Part shown: in pieces, positions 60,960-64,000 of the stretch
Layout: every line of letters begins with the position of its first letter
How positions within the stretch are numbered: the stretch's first letter is position 1
NCBI GenBank assembly: GCA_963969495.1
Contig: OZ018338.1
Coordinates: 50,181,473 to 50,245,472, forward strand
Direction of reading: 5' to 3'
Length of the DNA: 64,000 bases
Source: Ceratothoa steindachneri
Taxonomy: Eukaryota > Arthropoda > Malacostraca > Isopoda > Cymothoidae
Translations under genes and position numbers: made by a program
The notes under the pieces: generated by a model
The model's database searches: none
Told to the model about the DNA's origin: nothing
Seen by the model: only the letters and a program-made list of their open reading frames with translations

Positions 60960-62460
60960 GGATTATATCCAGGTGGAGTGGTCCCACACAAGGATTACAT
61001 TCAGTGGCGATGGTACCACCAAAGGTTTATATGTAGGTGGGGTGGTCTCACAAAAGGACCTCATCAAGTTGTGATGGTCACACATAAGGATTACATCCCG
61101 GTGGGCTGGTCCCACTTAAGGATTACCTCCTCTTAGGATGGTCCGACAAAATGATTAAATCCAGGTTTGGTTTTCCAACACAAGAATTACATTCATTTGG
61201 AATGATCACACACAAGGATTACCTCCAAGTAGGATGGTCCCACATAAGGATTACATCCAGTTTGAATGGTCCCACGCTAAGATTATATCAAGGTGGGGTG
61301 CTCCCATACAAGAATTACATCTAGTCCAGATGATCCCTTACACGGATTACATCCATTTGGGATGGTCCCACACAAGGATTACATCTAGTTGGGATGTTCC
61401 CACACAAAGATTAAATCCAGGTGGATTGGTCTTATATATGGAGTACATAAAGTTGGGATGGTCCTACAAAACGATTAAATCCAGTTGGGGTTCTCTAACA
61501 TAAGGATTACATCTAGTTGGTATGGTCCCACACAAGGATTACATCCAGGTGGGATGGTTGACTCAAGGATTACATCTAGTTGTGATGGTCCTACACTAAT
61601 TTTACATCAAGGTGAGGTTCTCCCACACAAGAATTACATCTACTCTAGATGGTTCTCCACAAGAATTACATCTACTCTAGATGGTTCCACTCAAGGATTA
61701 CATCCAGTTCGGATGGTCTCACACAAGGATTGCATCCATTTGGGATGGTCCCACACAAGGATTATATCCAGTTAGGATACTGCCACAAAGGGCTTACTTC
61801 CAGGTGAGGTTGTCCCCTCAGAAGGATTACATCCACTTGGGATGGTCCCACACAAAGCTTACATCCATTTGGGGTGGTCCCACACAAGAATTATATCCAG
61901 GTTGGGTGGTCCCACACAAGGATTACATTCAGTTGGCATGGTTCCAGACAAGGATTACACTCAGTGGGGATGGTACCACCAAAGGATTATATGTGGGTAT
62001 GTTGGTCCCACAAAAGGACTTCATCAAGTTGTAATGGTCACACATAAGGATTACATCCAGGTGGGTTGGTCCCGCACAATTACTTTATCGAGGCAGGCTG
62101 GTCACACACAAGGATTTCCTTTAGTTAAGATGGTCCCAAACAAGGATTACATTCAGCTGAGTTGGTCCCACACAAAGATTACATTCAGTTGTCATTTTCC
62201 CACACAAGGAATACATCCAGGTGGTGTGTTCCCACTTAAGGATTACCTCCTCTTAGGATGGTCTCACAAAATGATTAAATCCTGGTGGGGTTGTCCAACT
62301 CAAGAATTACATACATTTGGAATGATCCCACACAAGGATTACCTCCAAGTGGGATGGTCCCACACAAGGATTACATCCAGTTTAAATGGTCCCACATTAA
62401 GATTATATCAAGGGGGGTGCTCCCATACAAGAATTACATCTAGACCAGATGATCCCATAC
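60960..62460 (+). repeat. Higher-order duplication near the right end of the array
   Basis: A block beginning GGTACCACCAAAGG recurs at an offset of 960 bp (61012 and 61972; 30 monomers). Its continuation, CCCACTTAAGGATTACC, recurs at an offset of 1120 bp (61111 and 62231; 35 monomers). The second block therefore carries exactly five extra monomers. Confidence 0.85.
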
Positions 62461-63350
62461 AAGGATTACATCCAGTTGGCATGGTCCCACACAAGGATGA
62501 AATCCAGTTGGAATGTTCCTACACAAGGATTTTATCCAGGTAGGGTAGTCCCATAGAAAGCTACATCTAGGTGGGATGGTCCCACAAAAGAATTACATCC
62601 ATGTGGGGTTGTCCCACACAAGGATTTTATTCATGTAGCATGGTCCCACGCAAGGATTACATCCAGTACGGATGTTCCAGACTAAGATTATATCCAGGTT
62701 GGGTTGTCCCACACAAGGTTTATATCCTGTTGGGATGGTCCCACAGAGGGATTTCTTCCAGGTGAGTTGGTCCCCCAGAAGGATTACATCTAGTTGGGTA
62801 GGTCCCACACAAGGATTACATCCAGCTAGGGTGGTCCCACACTTTGATTACTTCCAGCTGAGATGGTCTCACTCACGGATTACATCAGGTTGGGATTGTC
62901 CTACACAAGGATTACATCCAGGTGGGTTGCTTCCTCACAATTATTACCTCCAGTTGGGATGGTCCCACACAAGTATTTCATCCATGTTGTGTTGTCCAAC
63001 ACAACATTACCTCCAGTTGGTATGGTCCCATATAAGGATTACATCCAACCGGGGTGGTCTCACACAAGGATTACATCTACTTGGGATGGTCCCTCACAAG
63101 GATTTCATCAAGGCGATGTGGTCCCAAACAAGGATTTCCTCCAGTTCGGATACTCCAAACAAGGATTACCTTCAGCTCGTTTGGTCCAACACAATGATTA
63201 CATCCAGTTGGGATTGTCCCACACAAGGATTATATCCAGGTGCGATGGTTCCACCCAAGGAATACATCCAGTTGGGGTGGTCTCACACAAGGATTATATC
63301 CATGTGGGGTTGGGCGATACAAGGATTACGTCCATTTGAGGTGCTCCTCC

Positions 63351-64000
63351 TATATCCACTTGTAAAGGATATTTCTACTCCACAAGTCTATTTTTCCTAG
63401 GCCCACTTTGTGCTCCCCACTGACGATGGAGAAAGAGATAAACTATCGCATCCCGCCGAGCTCTGTCTCGTATTGTGTGTTTCCACTTCACTTCAAACCT
63501 CCTCATCGGGAGATTCAACAGAATAGACCGAAGTTCTCTCTACAGTATTTGCGGATCGCATATAATCATTAGCTTATTATTTGATTATAGAGCTACCAGC
63601 ACTCTCCCCTACGGGAGAGCTTGCGCTTCGCTACTAAGATTTAAATTTAAAATCTAAAAAAAAGCAGCCATGGTTAAATTTGTATAAATTTTGTGAACTA
63701 CCGCCAATTATAATAATTTTAAAAAGGAACTCTAAACTAAATTTTCTGAACTTCGCCATTTGTAATTCTTTGGGGGTTTTTAAAAAAAAACAAAATTTCG
63801 ATACTTATATTTATTTCTGAACTTCACCATTTTGTTCTTTGATATTATAAAAGAATTATTAGAAATATCTTTGATTAAAAAATCAATCAAACTAAGATGA
63901 AATTATTATTCAAATACTCCAAAAAATCCCCTTCTTAAATTATAGAGTTAGTGATGATGATGATGATGATGATGATAAGTCAGCTATGATAGGACGTGCC
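63351..64000. other. Right flank of the array, no recognisable gene
   Basis: Unique sequence with AT-rich 3' part. A (GAT)n microsatellite of about eight units lies at 63952-63976. A 60-codon ORF at 63475-63657 has no recognisable family. Confidence 0.5.

Larger units (their letters stand above)
42545..63350 (+). repeat. Satellite-like tandem array of a 32-bp monomer, about 650 copies
   Basis: Consensus in two parts: GGATTACATCCAGTTGGGAT then GGTCCCACACAA. A common variant replaces CAGTTGGGATGG by CAGGTGGGGTGG. All copies run in the same direction over about 20.8 kb, with point changes and small indels but no inserted transposon that I can see. Because 32 is not a multiple of three and the consensus has no plus-strand stop, any plus-strand frame reads the same 32-residue repeat (96 bp). 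On the minus strand there is one TAA per 96 bp. The many 60-240 codon ORFs here come from this arithmetic and break at indels, so I do not annotate them as genes. Confidence 0.96.

Noticed and set aside
42545..63350. Possible CRISPR-like array because of regular ~32-bp repetition
   Set aside because: There are no distinct spacers; the repeated unit is contiguous and the genome is eukaryotic.
42545..63400. Dozens of ORFs of 60-242 codons on both strands with HKDYIQ / HTRITSSWDGPTQGLHP-like repeats
   Set aside because: They are frames through a 32-bp tandem repeat whose consensus lacks plus-strand stops; each ends where an indel or substitution breaks the pattern, and all three frames give the same peptide.

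Overview
The window looks like repeat-rich, AT-rich intergenic DNA from an animal, most likely an arthropod. The evidence is the set of metazoan transposon families (CR1/Jockey-type LINEs, mariner, Tc1-like, a Penelope-like element, a piggyBac-type insertion), long (AT)n tracts, and a degenerate AACCT/AGGTT stretch resembling the arthropod telomere motif TTAGG. I cannot name the species. I found no convincing intact host gene: every recognisable coding signal belongs to a mobile or mobile-like element, and all are broken by stops or frameshifts.

Layout. 0-4.2 kb: two decayed Jockey-like reverse transcriptase relics, both on the minus strand. 7.4-8.3 and 23.4-25.0 kb: two copies of a dispersed non-coding repeat, the second split by an 878-bp insertion between 8-bp direct repeats. 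10.0-11.25 kb: two Tc1-like transposase relics facing each other head to head. 11.8-12.3 kb: an ~82-bp minisatellite rich in hairpins. 13.7-16.55 kb: a well preserved CR1-like LINE (endonuclease plus reverse transcriptase) on the minus strand, one frame with three TAA stops. 21.6-23.0 kb: a complete mariner copy with terminal inverted repeats (TIRs) and TA target duplication. 25.2-26.1 kb: a 61-bp minisatellite running into a Tc1-like transposon with ~200-bp inverted repeats (26.14-27.72 kb).

28.7-36.4 kb is the most interesting part. A long degraded gene lies between two inverted, hairpin-bearing repeats. It encodes paired Cys/His modules, a nuclease-like domain with PIN/FEN1-style acidic motifs, and a Cys-rich tail. 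I read it as an old copy of a large, poorly described animal mobile element. A 1.34-kb non-autonomous piggyBac-like insertion with TTAA duplications sits inside its 3' part.

39.2-41.8 kb: (AT)n arrays, two tRNA-like modules, and a Penelope-like element (RT plus GIY-YIG) with inverted terminal repeats. The left repeat folds as a hammerhead ribozyme on the minus strand. From 42.55 to 63.35 kb, about one third of the window, a single-orientation tandem array of a 32-bp monomer shows higher-order duplications. Its consensus has no stop in any plus-strand frame, which explains the many 60-240 aa ORFs there.
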